From CAYQTL01 sp964420405 (lineage in GTDB: Bacteria; Acidobacteriota; Thermoanaerobaculia; Thermoanaerobaculales; Sulfomarinibacteraceae): a DNA stretch of 64,000 nt. Location: the NCBI GenBank assembly GCA_964420405.1, contig CAYQTL010000008.1:1-64000 (forward strand). The letters are read 5' to 3'. Below, in pieces: positions 41,585 through 49,652 of this stretch; position 1 is the first letter of the stretch, and each line of letters starts with the position of its first letter. The translations under genes were made by a program, and so were the position numbers. Below the pieces are notes generated by a model. That model was not told where the DNA came from, ran no database searches, and worked only from the letters and a program-made list of their open reading frames with translations.

Positions 41585-43620
41585 CGCCGGCCCTCGCCGA
41601 ACCGAACCAGCCTGGCGCCGTGCGCGTCGAGCACCACCTCACCTGCCTCGGCCACCGCCGCCAGGCTCTCGAGGGGGAAGCTCCGCCGCTCCAGGGTGCC
41701 GATCGCCACCAGATCGACGCCGGCCTCGGCGGCCAGCTCCCGGACCCTGTCCGGCCGGCCGCTGCGGTACAGCTCGTCCACCAGCGCCTCCCGCCGCGCC
41801 GTCTCGGTCCCGATGTCGCCGCCCCGCCACACCATCTCGTGGTTGGCCCAGCCGAGATAGGCCGGCACCCCGGACGCCGACGACAGCCGCGCGTGCTCGC
41901 TGTACGCCGGCCCCACCGACTCGATCAGGGTCGTCCCGTGCGGCTGCTCCCGCAGCATCCGGACCATCGCCCGGTCGCCCGCACTCATCCAGGCGATGCC
42001 GTCCAGTGACCACGGGCCATCCGACGCGCCGGTCCGGAGCACACCCGAGGCCAGGTGCGGCACGCCCGCGAGCAGCACGACCACGACGAGCACGGACCGT
42101 CCGGCGCCCCCGGCCGCGGCACGCACCACCAGTGCCGGAAGCGCCACGGCCAGCAGAGCCCACGCCTGGATGTACGACTTGAACACGGTGTTCATCCTGT
42201 GCAGCGCCTCGCCGTAGCCGTCGACGACGTACACCACCTCCGGGACCGCCAGCAGCAAGGTCCCGGCGGCGGCTACCGCCAACGCCGGCCGCGACGGGTC
42301 CTCGCCGGGCCGGACGGCGGCCCAGGCCAGCGCTCCGCCGACGGCGAGCAGCAGCACGAGAGTGGGCCGTCCGCTGGCGGCCGCCGCCACGAGCGCCACC
42401 GCGACCGCGACCCAGGCGATCGCACTCCGCCGCTCCGCCTCGATGCCGCCCCATCCGGCAACCTCCCGCAGCGCCGCCGCGGTAGCCGGTACCAGCAGGG
42501 CGCCGCCCCACAGCAGCAGCTGGACCGGTGGCGTCCAGGCGTGGACCAGGCCGATCCCCTCGAACGGCGGATCGAAGCGGAGGTGGAACGGCGCCGTCGC
42601 GATCCACCCGCCCACCCCCACCGCCGGCAGGGCGAGCCAGCGGCGCCCGCCGCCGCCCCACGGCCACCGCCAGCGACCGTCCGCCGACAGCAGCAGCAAC
42701 GAGGCGCCCACCAGGGTCGGCGGCATCGACCACGGGTTGGCGGCCCAGCAGAGGCCGAACGAAGCCGCCACCGCCGCGGTGCCGCTGGTGGTCGGGCGCC
42801 GGCCGACCTGGTGCGCCAGCAGCCACGTCAGGCCCGCCACCGGCATCGCCAGGACGTGGGGATGCAGGTCGCCCAGCCAGAAGCTGAACAACGGATACTC
42901 CGTGATGGTGTCGGTGACCTGGCGGGACGACGCCCACAGGTCCACCGCCCACGGCGCGGTCCCGGCCAGCAGCTGCCGCAGGCCGTCGAAGGTCCCCGCG
43001 AGCACCGCGACGAACGCCGCCAGCAGCCCGCCCCAGGCGCGCCCCGACAGCCGTCGCCCGAGCGCCCACGCGGCAGCGGCCGTGAGCCCCGCCACCGCGG
43101 GCACCACCAGGTTGTAGGCGATCTCCAGCCGCAGGCCGGCGGCGGCGATCGGCACCGCCCACAGCAGCGCCCCGAGGTAGTAGTACGGCAGAGTGGCGCC
43201 GGCGAGCCACATGTCCGGCGGTGGAAACCCCTCTGCGCGCAGCAGGGTCGCCAGGATCCCCTGGTCCATCAGCTTCTCCTGATGGAGGATCTCGGGCCGG
43301 TCGAGCCGCATCAGCAGCACCACCAGTGCGACGCCGAGGAACACAGCCTCGCCGCGCAGGATCGCCGCCACCGGAGGTCGCCGCCGCCACAGCCGCCACG
43401 CGCCCACCGCGGCCCCGAGGGCGAGCAGGACGGCGCCGAGCGCTCTCCACGCCTCGAGACCCGCCACCCCGGCCCACCACGACACGAGGCCGATCGCGGC
43501 GAGGCCCGCCATCCGTCCCGCGGACCAGGCCTCGTCGTCGTCCAGGCCCAGGGCGGTGAGCAGCGCATAGCCCCCCAGCCCGGCGCCCGCGAGGACCCCG
43601 ATGAACCACACCCCCGTCAT
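41581..43620 (-). CDS. DUF2298 (TIGR03662) polytopic membrane protein
   Basis: A 679-residue protein with about 14 transmembrane helices. Family hallmarks are HQEKLMDQGILATLLRAEG, PPDMWLAGATLPYYYLG and FSFWLGDLHPHVLAMP. The family is seen with TIGR03663 proteins and suspected to act in lipid-linked glycosylation, but no biochemical function is established. First gene of a DUF2298, Agl23-propeller, GtrB operon coupled by ATGA and 8-base overlaps. A TACAAT box lies nine bases before ATG 43620, giving a near-leaderless transcript. Confidence 0.85.
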   Translation of the reverse strand: MTGVWFIGVLAGAGLGGYALLTALGLDDDEAWSAGRMAGLAAIGLVSWWAGVAGLEAWRALGAVLLALGAAVGAWRLWRRRPPVAAILRGEAVFLGVALVVLLMRLDRPEILHQEKLMDQGILATLLRAEGFPPPDMWLAGATLPYYYLGALLWAVPIAAAGLRLEIAYNLVVPAVAGLTAAAAWALGRRLSGRAWGGLLAAFVAVLAGTFDGLRQLLAGTAPWAVDLWASSRQVTDTITEYPLFSFWLGDLHPHVLAMPVAGLTWLLAHQVGRRPTTSGTAAVAASFGLCWAANPWSMPPTLVGASLLLLSADGRWRWPWGGGGRRWLALPAVGVGGWIATAPFHLRFDPPFEGIGLVHAWTPPVQLLLWGGALLVPATAAALREVAGWGGIEAERRSAIAWVAVAVALVAAAASGRPTLVLLLAVGGALAWAAVRPGEDPSRPALAVAAAGTLLLAVPEVVYVVDGYGEALHRMNTVFKSYIQAWALLAVALPALVVRAAAGGAGRSVLVVVVLLAGVPHLASGVLRTGASDGPWSLDGIAWMSAGDRAMVRMLREQPHGTTLIESVGPAYSEHARLSSASGVPAYLGWANHEMVWRGGDIGTETARREALVDELYRSGRPDRVRELAAEAGVDLVAIGTLERRSFPLESLAAVAEAGEVVLDAHGARLVRFGEGRR

Positions 43621-43644
43621 GGTGGCCGGATTGTACCCGTCTCC

Positions 43645-43682
43645 ACCCGATCCCGGTTCCGCTCCCGATCCCGGCCCCGATG
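43645..43682 (+). repeat. GATCCC-type hexamer tract
   Basis: GATCCC, GGTTCC, GCTCCC and GGCCCC hexamers ending GATG, in the 70-base spacer upstream of the DUF2298 gene. Confidence 0.65.
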
Positions 43683-43690
43683 CGCCGGCT

Positions 43691-44068
43691 TCATCGAGAG
43701 CCCGCAGACAGCCGTTCGACGAGCTCGTCGGCGAGGCGACGGCCGAGCCGGAGATAGGTCTCGACCCCGGCGCGGTCGAGATCGTGGTCGTGCACGCCGG
43801 CGGTGACGACCACGGTGCGGCCGGTGCCCCGCACGACCGCCTCGGCGACGCCCCGCGCGATCGGCTCCTCCTTGTGGGGCGGCAGCGTCACCACCGACAC
43901 CGACGGAGTGAAGGCGCCGGGGCGACTGCGCGACGGGACCGCGACGGCAACCACGACGCAGCCCACATGAGGCCGCCCCCCGCCCCCGACCGCCACCACC
44001 AGGTCGTCGCCCACCGCGACCACGCGGGCGCCGATCGTCCGCTCACCGTCCCGCAGCAGGATCTCCAC
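43691..44068 (-). CDS. LpdD-like (gallate decarboxylase subunit D) domain protein
   Basis: A 125-residue protein. LVVAVGGGGRPHVGCVVVAV, LPPHKEEPIARGVAEAV and VVVTAGVHDHDL fit the LpdD/prenylated-flavin chaperone-like family, small proteins found with UbiD-type decarboxylases and also stand-alone. No UbiD or UbiX homologue is in the window, so a chaperone role is not supported by context. GTG 44068 lies four bases after the M50 protease stop, so the genes are probably co-transcribed. Confidence 0.6.
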   Translation of the reverse strand: MEILLRDGERTIGARVVAVGDDLVVAVGGGGRPHVGCVVVAVAVPSRSRPGAFTPSVSVVTLPPHKEEPIARGVAEAVVRGTGRTVVVTAGVHDHDLDRAGVETYLRLGRRLADELVERLSAGSR

Positions 44069-44072
44069 CGCC

Positions 44073-44699
44073 TCAGCTCCGCTCGACGCGCATCGCCTGG
44101 AGGTTGGCGACCGTCAGCACGCCACCGATGATCGCCATCCACCACTGGCCCGCCGTCACGGCCCACACCGCGAGGGCCACCGTCAGGACCACCGACACCC
44201 CGAGCATCGCGATCCGCCCTCGCCGGCCGGCGACCCGCTCCGCGGCGGTCGTGACGATGTTGCCGCCGTCAAGCGGCAGCACCGGCGCCAGGTTCAGGAG
44301 CCCCCAGCCGAGGTTGACGAACACAGCGAAGTACAGCGCCTGGTCGGCGAGGCCGCCCGGCTCGGGGGAAAGCGCCCGCCACGCCCCCAGGCAGAGAAGC
44401 CCGACGACGATCCCAACCGCGGGTCCGGCTGCCGACACGGCGATCCGCTGGCCGGCGGTCATGCCCCCGCCGTCGTGCCAGCTGGTGGTGCCGCCCATGG
44501 CGTGCAGCTCGATGGCCGGACGCCTGCCGAGGCGCTGCACCAGCAGCGCATGGCCGAGCTCGTGGACCAGGATCCCGACGAGGACCATGGGCACCCACAC
44601 CAGCAGCTCCAGCGGGTTGTCCCGCGGGCCGATGAACACGGCCGTCACCAGGATCAGGGGGTGAATCCGGACCGGCACCCCCAGCAGCTCGAAGCTCAT
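44073..44699 (-). CDS. Site-2-protease-like M50 metalloprotease
   Basis: A 208-residue polytopic intramembrane protease with the HELGH zinc motif near residue 46 and NLAPVLPLDGGN as the second metal site (LDG motif), preceded by AMGGTTSWH. It has no CBS domain, unlike many SpoIVFB relatives. ATG 44699 follows GAGGAGGGAC. Substrate unknown; anti-sigma factors are typical. It is divergent from ispG (about 90 bp apart) and co-directional with the LpdD-like gene. Confidence 0.85.
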   Translation of the reverse strand: MSFELLGVPVRIHPLILVTAVFIGPRDNPLELLVWVPMVLVGILVHELGHALLVQRLGRRPAIELHAMGGTTSWHDGGGMTAGQRIAVSAAGPAVGIVVGLLCLGAWRALSPEPGGLADQALYFAVFVNLGWGLLNLAPVLPLDGGNIVTTAAERVAGRRGRIAMLGVSVVLTVALAVWAVTAGQWWMAIIGGVLTVANLQAMRVERS

Positions 44700-44791
44700 G
44701 TCCCTCCTCGCGCAGACTCCAACCCCGCCGCGCGATCGGCTCTTCCGGCATATTCCCCGCCGCACCGGCGTTGCCCGCGGCGGGAGGCGCG

Positions 44792-46021
44792 ATGGGTCCT
44801 GTCAGCGAGCGCCATGACACCGTCGGGGTCCAGGTCGGCGACGTGACCGTCGGCGGCCGGGCGCCGGTGGTCGTGCAGTCCATGACCAACACCGACACCG
44901 CCGACGTGGCCGCCACCGTCGACCAGGTGGCGGCGCTGGCCCGGGCGGGTTCGGAGCTGGTCCGGATCACCGTCAACACGCCGGAGGCCGCCGCCGCGGT
45001 GTCCGAGATCCGGCACCGGCTCGACGACCGGGGCTGCACCGTGCCGCTGATCGGCGACTTCCACTTCAACGGCCACCTGCTGCTCCGGCGCCACCCCGAC
45101 TGCGCCGGCACGCTGGCCAAGTACCGGATCAATCCGGGCAACGTCGGCCGCGGCGCCCGTCGCGACGACAACTTCGCGACCATCTGCGCGATCGCCCGTG
45201 ACCACGGCAGGCCCGTGCGGATCGGCGTCAACGGGGGCTCCCTCGACCAGGACCTCGTGACCCGAATGATGCAGGAGAACGCCGTCCGCGGGCTCGGCCT
45301 CGACGCCGAGCAGGTGCTCGACGAGTGCATGGTCCGCTCGGCCCTGGAGTCCACCGAGATGGCCCTGGCCGCCGGCCTCGGCGAGGACCGGATCGTGCTT
45401 TCGTGCAAGGTCTCCGAGCCGCCGCGGCTGATCCGGATCTACCGCGAGCTCGCCCGCCGGACCCGCCAGCCGCTGCACCTCGGCCTGACCGAGGCGGGGA
45501 TGGGCGTGAAGGGCATCGTCTGGTCTGCCGCCGCGATGGGTGCGCTGCTCGCCGACGGCATCGGCGACACCGTCCGGGTGTCGCTGACGCCCCGACCGGG
45601 CGGCGATCGCGCCGACGAGGTGGATGCCGCCCGCCAGCTGCTGCAGGCGCTCGGCATCCGGCGGTTCCAGCCGTCGGTGACCGCCTGCCCCGGCTGCGGA
45701 CGCACCACCAGCACCACCTTCCAGGAGCTCGCCGAGCGTGTCGAGGCCCACGTCCGGGAGCGCATGCCCGAGTGGCGGGACCGACACCCCGGCGTCGAGG
45801 AGATGCGGCTCGCCGTCATGGGCTGCGTCGTCAACGGTCCCGGTGAGTCCCGGTCCGCCAACATCGGGATCTCGCTGCCCGGCACCGGCGAGGCGCCCCG
45901 CTGCCCCGTGTTCGTCGACGGCGTCCAGGTCACAACCCTCCAGGGTGGCCCCGAGCGCCTCGCTGCCGACCTCCTCGCCCTCATCGAGACCTACGTCGCC
46001 ACCACCTACCCCGGTCCCTGA
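44792..46021 (+). CDS. ispG: 4-hydroxy-3-methylbut-2-enyl diphosphate synthase (IspG/GcpE)
   Basis: A 409-residue [4Fe-4S] enzyme of the MEP isoprenoid pathway that converts MEcPP to HMBPP. The cluster ligands are visible as CPGCGRT (Cys299, Cys302) and GCVVNGPGE (Cys345), and the TIM-barrel part has VQSMTNTDT, YRINPGNVG and RIGVNGGSL. No GcpE insert domain, so it is the short bacterial form. ATG 44792 has a GGGAGG ribosome site. The isoprenoid product would feed polyprenyl phosphate used by the glycosylation operon at 38-43 kb. Confidence 0.95.
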   Translation: MGPVSERHDTVGVQVGDVTVGGRAPVVVQSMTNTDTADVAATVDQVAALARAGSELVRITVNTPEAAAAVSEIRHRLDDRGCTVPLIGDFHFNGHLLLRRHPDCAGTLAKYRINPGNVGRGARRDDNFATICAIARDHGRPVRIGVNGGSLDQDLVTRMMQENAVRGLGLDAEQVLDECMVRSALESTEMALAAGLGEDRIVLSCKVSEPPRLIRIYRELARRTRQPLHLGLTEAGMGVKGIVWSAAAMGALLADGIGDTVRVSLTPRPGGDRADEVDAARQLLQALGIRRFQPSVTACPGCGRTTSTTFQELAERVEAHVRERMPEWRDRHPGVEEMRLAVMGCVVNGPGESRSANIGISLPGTGEAPRCPVFVDGVQVTTLQGGPERLAADLLALIETYVATTYPGP

Positions 46022-46040
46022 CCCCTGACGTTAGCTTCGA

Positions 46041-46067
46041 CAACGGGAACGGCAACGGGAACGGGCT
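46041..46067 (+). repeat. GGGAAC-type hexamer tract
   Basis: GGGAAC and GGCAAC hexamers just after ispG. This is the GTTCCC unit in reverse orientation. Confidence 0.6.
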
Positions 46068-46176
46068 GTGGTGGTCTCTGTTCCGAGGTGACGCGAGCGC
46101 CCATGCCCTGAATCCGGGAGCCCCCTCACCTTCCCACCCGGCCCCTGGCATCGTCCCGGACCCAGACGAGAAAACG

Positions 46177-46216
46177 GGTCGGCGGGCGGGCGGCAGGGGC
46201 CACCCGCCCGCCGACC
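46177..46216 (+). terminator. Bidirectional intrinsic terminator between ispG and sixA-like gene
   Basis: A perfect 14-bp GC stem (46177-46190 with 46203-46216, 12-base loop) with an A-run on the left (AAAAC) and TTTCTCT on the right. It can therefore terminate both convergent genes. It lies 155 bases after ispG and 11 bases after the SixA stop. Confidence 0.75.
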
Positions 46217-46227
46217 TTTCTCTCGTG

Positions 46228-46764
46228 TCAGATCATCTCGTGGCAGACGCACCCGACCAGCTTCCACGGCCCGGGCCGTGGCTCGAGCAGCACCACACCG
46301 GCATCGGCGAAGCGGACCTCCAGTCGATCCGGGTCGCCTGTCAGCAGCCGGCTGGTCAGGCGGCCGAGCAGGGGAAGGTGGCCCACCACCAGCACCGGCC
46401 GGCGCTCGCCATCGAGCTGCTCGGCCGCCCGCCTGGGATCGTCGCCGGGGCACAGGCCGTCCATGCGGACGGTCCGACCAACCCGGCCACCGAGCCGCCA
46501 CGCCAGGATCTCGGCCGTCTGCTGCGCCCGCAGCAACCCGCTGTGACGGACCTCGGCGAAGCGCCACTCCACCGTGCCGAGCCAGCTGGCCACGCGCTCG
46601 ACGTGCTGGCGACCGACGACGCTGAGCGGCCTGGACGGATCCTCGGCGATGCTGAGGGCGTCGCCGTGGCGCATCAATGCCACCACCCGGGAGGCGCAGG
46701 GGGGGCCGTCGAGACCTTCGACCCTGTCCACGCGGTGCCGAGTGTCGCGGCTCCGATCGGGCAT
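46228..46764 (-). CDS. SixA-like phosphohistidine phosphatase
   Basis: A 178-residue histidine phosphatase: ALMRHGDA (Arg32, His33) at the N-terminal side, RAQQTAEILAWRL and VVGHLPLLGRL with the second catalytic histidine. Length and pattern match SixA, which dephosphorylates HPt or NPr proteins. A 25-residue N-terminal extension precedes the core. ATG 46764 is supported by a TACAGT box six bases upstream. Convergent with ispG across a shared terminator. Confidence 0.85.
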   Translation of the reverse strand: MPDRSRDTRHRVDRVEGLDGPPCASRVVALMRHGDALSIAEDPSRPLSVVGRQHVERVASWLGTVEWRFAEVRHSGLLRAQQTAEILAWRLGGRVGRTVRMDGLCPGDDPRRAAEQLDGERRPVLVVGHLPLLGRLTSRLLTGDPDRLEVRFADAGVVLLEPRPGPWKLVGCVCHEMI

Positions 46765-46770
46765 GGACGG

Positions 46771-46776
46771 ACTGTA
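46771..46776 (-). promoter_or_regulatory. Predicted leaderless -10 box for the SixA-like gene
   Basis: TACAGT on the minus strand, exactly six bases before ATG 46764. Confidence 0.5.
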
Positions 46777-46920
46777 CCGGACAGCCTCCCGCAGACCATG
46801 CCGCATCGCGTCGCCCGTGCCGCAGCTCGGCGAGGTCCCCTGGGCGCCGACCGGCCCCGGGCCACGACCGGTCCGGCGGTCTCCCGAGCTCCGGCCGGGA
46901 CGGCATGCTCCGCTTGCGCA

Positions 46921-46946
46921 CCCCGATCCCGTTCCCGATCCCGATG
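46921..46946 (+). repeat. GATCCC/GTTCCC hexamer tract
   Basis: GATCCC-GTTCCC-GATCCC followed by GATG. Confidence 0.7.
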
Positions 46947-47149
46947 CCCCCCACCCGTGGCCACCATCGCGCCCGCCGACGGCTGCCGTAGGCCGGGCCG
47001 CCGTCCACACCTGCGGGAGCCGGATCGGACCCGGAACCGGACAGGGAAGCACCACGACCGGAAGAAGCGGCCGCCGGGCGGGTACACTGGTCGAAGCTCG
47101 GAGGCTCTCCCTGACATCCCGATCGCACGGTCGCTCGCTCCCGACGCTC

Positions 47150-48661
47150 GTGGCCGGCATGGTCGCGACCGCCGTCGGCGTCGCCCTCTTGAACCGGGCG
47201 GCGCCGCTCTTCGAGGTGTCCGACGGTGTCGCGCTCGTGTTCCCCGCCTCGGCCGTGACGGCGCTGGCCGGCATCGTTCTCGGCTGGTGGGGGGCCGCGG
47301 CGGCGTTCGTCGGCTACCTGCTGACGCCGTGGGGTCTGTCGACGACCCCGTCCCGGGCGGCGTTCTTCGCGTTCGCGGCGACGCTGCAGGCGATCGTGCC
47401 GGCGCTGGTGCCGCTGCGGCCGGAGGGCTCCACCGACCGGCGGATCGTGCGCCTGCTGCTGGTGGCGGTGGTCGCCAACACCCTGCTCTCGGCGATCGTC
47501 GGCACCGCCGGGCTGGCGGTCGTGAGCGACGCCGCGGCGCCCTTCCGGGCGATCGCCATCTCCTTCACGAGCTGGTTCCTCGGCGACCTGACCGCGATCC
47601 TGCTGCTCGCCGTGCCGGCGCTGCTGCTGGCGGCGCCCGAGCTCGCGCTCGCCGACGACCACCGCGGGTTCGTCCGCCGCTGGCAACGCGACGCCACGAC
47701 CCACGTCGTGACGGCCGGCGTCGTCGTCCTGGTGGTGGCGGGAATCGAGACCCTGGCCGCGGACGGAGCCGTCCACCTCCACTGGCTCGCGATCCCGCTG
47801 CTGGCGCCGGTCCTGGTCGCCGCATCCCGCAACGCGGTCGCCGGCGGGTTGCTGACGACCGGGGTCGTCGGCCTTGTGTACGTCGTGGAGGTGGTCCGCC
47901 ACGTGGCCGTCGCCGATCCCGGCACGCTGTACCGGGAGATGGTCTCGTCGTACCTCAACGTGCTCGCCTTCGGCGTCGCCGCGGTGGTCGCGGGACTCGC
48001 GTCGGGCCGCTCGGCCACGCTGCTGGCCGAGCTCTCCGCGAGCCGCGCGCAGCTCGAGAAGAGCTTCGACAGCGTCGTGATCGCCCTCGCGGCGGCGATC
48101 GAGGCCAAGGACCCGACGACCGAGGGCCACGTCCAGCGGGTCGCCCGGCTGGCCGAGGACGTGGGACGTGAGCTCGGGCTGCCGGGGGATCGACTCCGAC
48201 TGCTGCGGTACGCCGCGGTGCTGCACGACGTCGGCAAGATCGGCGTGCCGGAGGCGGTGCTCGGCAAGCGGGGACCCCTCGACGACGACGAGCGCGCCGC
48301 CCTCGAGCGACACGTGGAGATCGGGGTCGACATCATCCGCAACGTCGAGATCCTGACTCCGGCGGTGCCGTTCATCCGCTACCACCAGGAGCGGTGGGAC
48401 GGCTGCCGCGACCCGGCGCGGGTCCGCCACCCGGGCTACTTCGGGCTCGCCGGCGGTGAGATCCCCCTCGAGGCGCGGATCATCGCGACGGTCGACGCGT
48501 GGGACGCGATGACCAGCGACCGGCCGTACCGGGACGCCCTCGAGACCGGCCCGGCACTCACCGAGCTGCGGCGCGAGGCCGGCGCCCAGTTCGACCCGGC
48601 GGTGGTGGAGGCCCTCGTCCGCGTCCTCGGGCGGCGCTGGCCCGGCGTCAGCCCTCGGTGA
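47150..48661 (+). CDS. MASE1-like sensor with a non-canonical HD-GYP domain
   Basis: A 503-residue protein from GTG 47150. Eight or so helices form a MASE1-type membrane sensor up to residue 290, followed by an HD domain (HDVGKIG, His359/Asp360; ARLAEDVGRELGL; DAWDAMTSDRPYR). In HD-GYP c-di-GMP phosphodiesterases HHExWDGxGYP would follow; here it reads HQERWDG (412-418), then ten extra residues, then GYF (429-431). Hydrolysis of c-di-GMP is therefore doubtful. The start is uncertain: GGAGG precedes an in-frame CTG at 47111, and the first helix would be more complete from there. Its last 14 bases overlap the convergent GHMP kinase gene. Confidence 0.75.
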   Translation: MAGMVATAVGVALLNRAAPLFEVSDGVALVFPASAVTALAGIVLGWWGAAAAFVGYLLTPWGLSTTPSRAAFFAFAATLQAIVPALVPLRPEGSTDRRIVRLLLVAVVANTLLSAIVGTAGLAVVSDAAAPFRAIAISFTSWFLGDLTAILLLAVPALLLAAPELALADDHRGFVRRWQRDATTHVVTAGVVVLVVAGIETLAADGAVHLHWLAIPLLAPVLVAASRNAVAGGLLTTGVVGLVYVVEVVRHVAVADPGTLYREMVSSYLNVLAFGVAAVVAGLASGRSATLLAELSASRAQLEKSFDSVVIALAAAIEAKDPTTEGHVQRVARLAEDVGRELGLPGDRLRLLRYAAVLHDVGKIGVPEAVLGKRGPLDDDERAALERHVEIGVDIIRNVEILTPAVPFIRYHQERWDGCRDPARVRHPGYFGLAGGEIPLEARIIATVDAWDAMTSDRPYRDALETGPALTELRREAGAQFDPAVVEALVRVLGRRWPGVSPR

Positions 48662-49652
48662 CCCGCAGTCCGTCCGGCTCGACCGCGGTCGCGAGCACCC
48701 GGCCGCCGGGGAGGGCCGCCAGCAGGCCCGCGGCGATCGCCTGCCGCTGCCCGGGCCGGTGCCAGACGGCGACGCTGCCGCCGCCGCCGGCGCCGCACGC
48801 CTTGACGGCACCCGCCCCGGCCGCCAGAGCAGCGTCCACCGCCCCGTCGAGCTCCGGCGGACAGACCTCGGGCGCCAGGCGTCGGCGACCGCCCCACTCC
48901 GCCGCCATTGCCGCGGCGACTTCGTGGTGGTCCCGCGCGAGCAGCGCGTCCCGGACCCGGCCGGCGGCCGCGGCGATGCGTGCGAAGCCGTCGACTGCGT
49001 CCGCGTCGCCGTCGAGCCGCCGCCGCACCACTTCCCAGTTGACCATTCCGGAGCGGTGGGTGATGCCGGTGAAGACCACCGTCAGCCGGTCCCCGACCCA
49101 GGCCGGGTCGACGGCGAGCTTCTCCAGGCGGTCGCGACCAGGCTCCAGGTGCAGCGCCAGAACCCCCCCGGCGACCGCCGCCCAGTGGTCCTGGCAGCCG
49201 GTCGGCACGCCGAGCACGCGCGCCTCGATGTCGCGGCACAGCGCCACCAGCGCGCCGGCCTCCCGCGCCTCCCCCACCGAGCGGAGGATCCCCGCCGCCA
49301 ACGCCACGGCGTACGCCGACGACCCGCCGAGACCCGATCCGACCGGCGCCTGGCGGGTGACGTTCACCTCGAGACCGCCGCCACGACACACCTCGAACGC
49401 GACCGCGGCGGTCAGGTCGTGCCCGGCGTCGGCCGCCGTGAGGCGCCGTACGACCCCTTCCGGACCGCGATGGACGACCTCGCCGGGGTCCGCCGAGCGC
49501 GCCACCTCGAGCTCCACCCGGACCGGCAGCGCGACGTTGACCGTGACTGCGCCCGGGTGCAGCAGTCCGAGCGGCCAGATGTCGAGGGTCCCGCCGGCGA
49601 GGTCGGCGCGGCACGGCGCCGACGCAGCGACCCGTCCGGGCCGGCTCAGCAT
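48648..49652 (-). CDS. GHMP kinase (HddA-like)
   Basis: A 334-residue small-molecule kinase with the GHMP ATP loop APVGSGLGGSSA (102-113) and the C-terminal KACGAGGGG motif. LAGGTLDIWP near the N terminus matches the substrate motif of sugar kinases such as D-glycero-D-manno-heptose-7-phosphate kinase. No other heptose gene is adjacent, so the sugar is unsure. ATG 49652 overlaps the M23 peptidase stop by seven bases. Last gene of a thioredoxin-like, M23, GHMP operon. Confidence 0.8.
   Translation of the reverse strand: MLSRPGRVAASAPCRADLAGGTLDIWPLGLLHPGAVTVNVALPVRVELEVARSADPGEVVHRGPEGVVRRLTAADAGHDLTAAVAFEVCRGGGLEVNVTRQAPVGSGLGGSSAYAVALAAGILRSVGEAREAGALVALCRDIEARVLGVPTGCQDHWAAVAGGVLALHLEPGRDRLEKLAVDPAWVGDRLTVVFTGITHRSGMVNWEVVRRRLDGDADAVDGFARIAAAAGRVRDALLARDHHEVAAAMAAEWGGRRRLAPEVCPPELDGAVDAALAAGAGAVKACGAGGGGSVAVWHRPGQRQAIAAGLLAALPGGRVLATAVEPDGLRVTEG

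Larger units (their letters stand above)
46765..47149 (+). other. 385-base divergent spacer
   Basis: It lies between the SixA gene and the MASE1 gene. It holds the leaderless SixA promoter, a GATCCC/GTTCCC tract at 46921-46946 and a TACACT box at 47083-47088, probably the promoter of the MASE1 gene. No gene is seen. Confidence 0.6.

Noticed and set aside
46574..47149. Upstream extension of the MASE1 protein to an ATG at 46574
   Set aside because: It would run antisense through the SixA-like gene and its promoter and through a hexamer tract. The hydrophobic domain begins near 47130-47160.
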